NCBI GenBank assembly: GCA_022728415.1
Contig: JAIJJM010000160.1
Coordinates: 1 to 5,607, forward strand
Length of the DNA: 5,607 nt
Source: Collinsella sp.
Lineage (GTDB): Bacteria; Actinomycetota; Coriobacteriia; Coriobacteriales; Coriobacteriaceae
Direction of reading: 5' to 3'
Under the pieces are notes generated by a model, which was not told the origin of the DNA, did not search any database, and was given only the letters and a program-made list of their open reading frames with translations. The translations under genes were made by a program, and so were the position numbers. Positions 5,448 through 5,607 of the stretch are shown here, piece after piece; within the stretch, counting starts at the first letter, position 1; the number at the start of each line of letters is the position of its first letter.

Positions 5448-5607
5448 TAGTCATTGGGGACGTTCTTAAACGACTAGTCGTCGGGGACACTCTTTGCGAG
5501 CGGCAGAAAAGGACCGTTCCAAACTGCCGGCAAAAAAGGAACGTCCCCAAGTGCCGGCCGTTGGGGACAGTCCCCAAGTGCCGGCCGTTGGGGACAGTCC
5601 CCAAGTG
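5448..5607. repeat. 27-base tandem repeat array, degenerate on the left and exact at the window edge
   Basis: Units of 27 bases start at 5501, 5528, 5555 and 5582. The last two are identical as far as visible (26 bases), and the array runs off the window. The unit at 5528 shares GTCCCCAAGTGCCGGC with them but has an A-rich front half; the unit at 5501 is a diverged sister of it. Further left, TAGTCNTNGGGGAC recurs with exactly 27-base spacing (5448 and 5475), so the periodicity extends over about six units. The conserved units contain the odd palindrome TTGGGGACAGTCCCCAA (8 bp plus a central base). There are no unrelated spacers, so it is not CRISPR. It lies upstream of the operon promoter. 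The period is a multiple of three, so it stays open on the minus strand without being a gene. Confidence 0.85.

Noticed and set aside
5374..5604. 76-codon minus-strand frame with repeated GTVPNGRHL peptides
   Set aside because: The peptide repeat is the translation of the 27-base tandem repeat, whose period is a multiple of three. There is no ribosome site or family similarity.
5501..5607. CRISPR array
   Set aside because: The units are directly adjacent with no unique spacers, the repeat is only 27 bases and no cas gene is present.

Overview
The window looks like chromosomal DNA from a Coriobacteriia-type actinobacterium, with Collinsella as the best guess. The reasons are the GC-rich third codon positions, GTG/TTG starts, and a short GGGGAC/GTCCCC-rich intergenic repeat of a kind I associate with that genus. 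This is inference from memory; no 16S or other marker gene is present.

Layout. Bases 1-1485 (+) hold the 3' part of a membrane O-acyltransferase with a C-terminal extracellular SGNH domain (OatA/OafA type); its N-terminus lies outside the window. Bases 1486-2035 are a convergent intergenic region with no convincing gene. It carries a GC-rich hairpin, one diverged 27-base repeat unit, a 228-base element bounded by imperfect 33/34-base inverted repeats, and the terminator of the opposing operon. Bases 2036-5151 (-) form a two-gene operon. Bases 5152-5447 are its leader and promoter region, and 5448-5607 is a degenerating 27-base tandem repeat that runs off the window.

The operon is the main interest. 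The first gene (3307-5151) encodes a MgtE-like protein. It has two PRC-barrel-like repeats, a clear MgtE cytosolic N domain and a clear CBS pair, but its membrane domain lacks the GGNxGxQ-type motif and the conserved pore aspartate of true MgtE channels. The second gene (2036-3298) starts 8 bases later. It encodes an NRAMP-fold transporter in which the metal-site motifs DPGN and MPH are replaced by DAGG and APW, the pattern of the NRAMP-related magnesium transporters (NRMT). My reading is that the MgtE-derived protein is a magnesium-sensing partner or regulator of the NRMT carrier rather than a channel itself. This is a hypothesis from motif loss plus tight gene coupling. An extended -10 promoter and a roughly 205-base structured leader that is not a recognisable M-box suggest further control at the RNA level.
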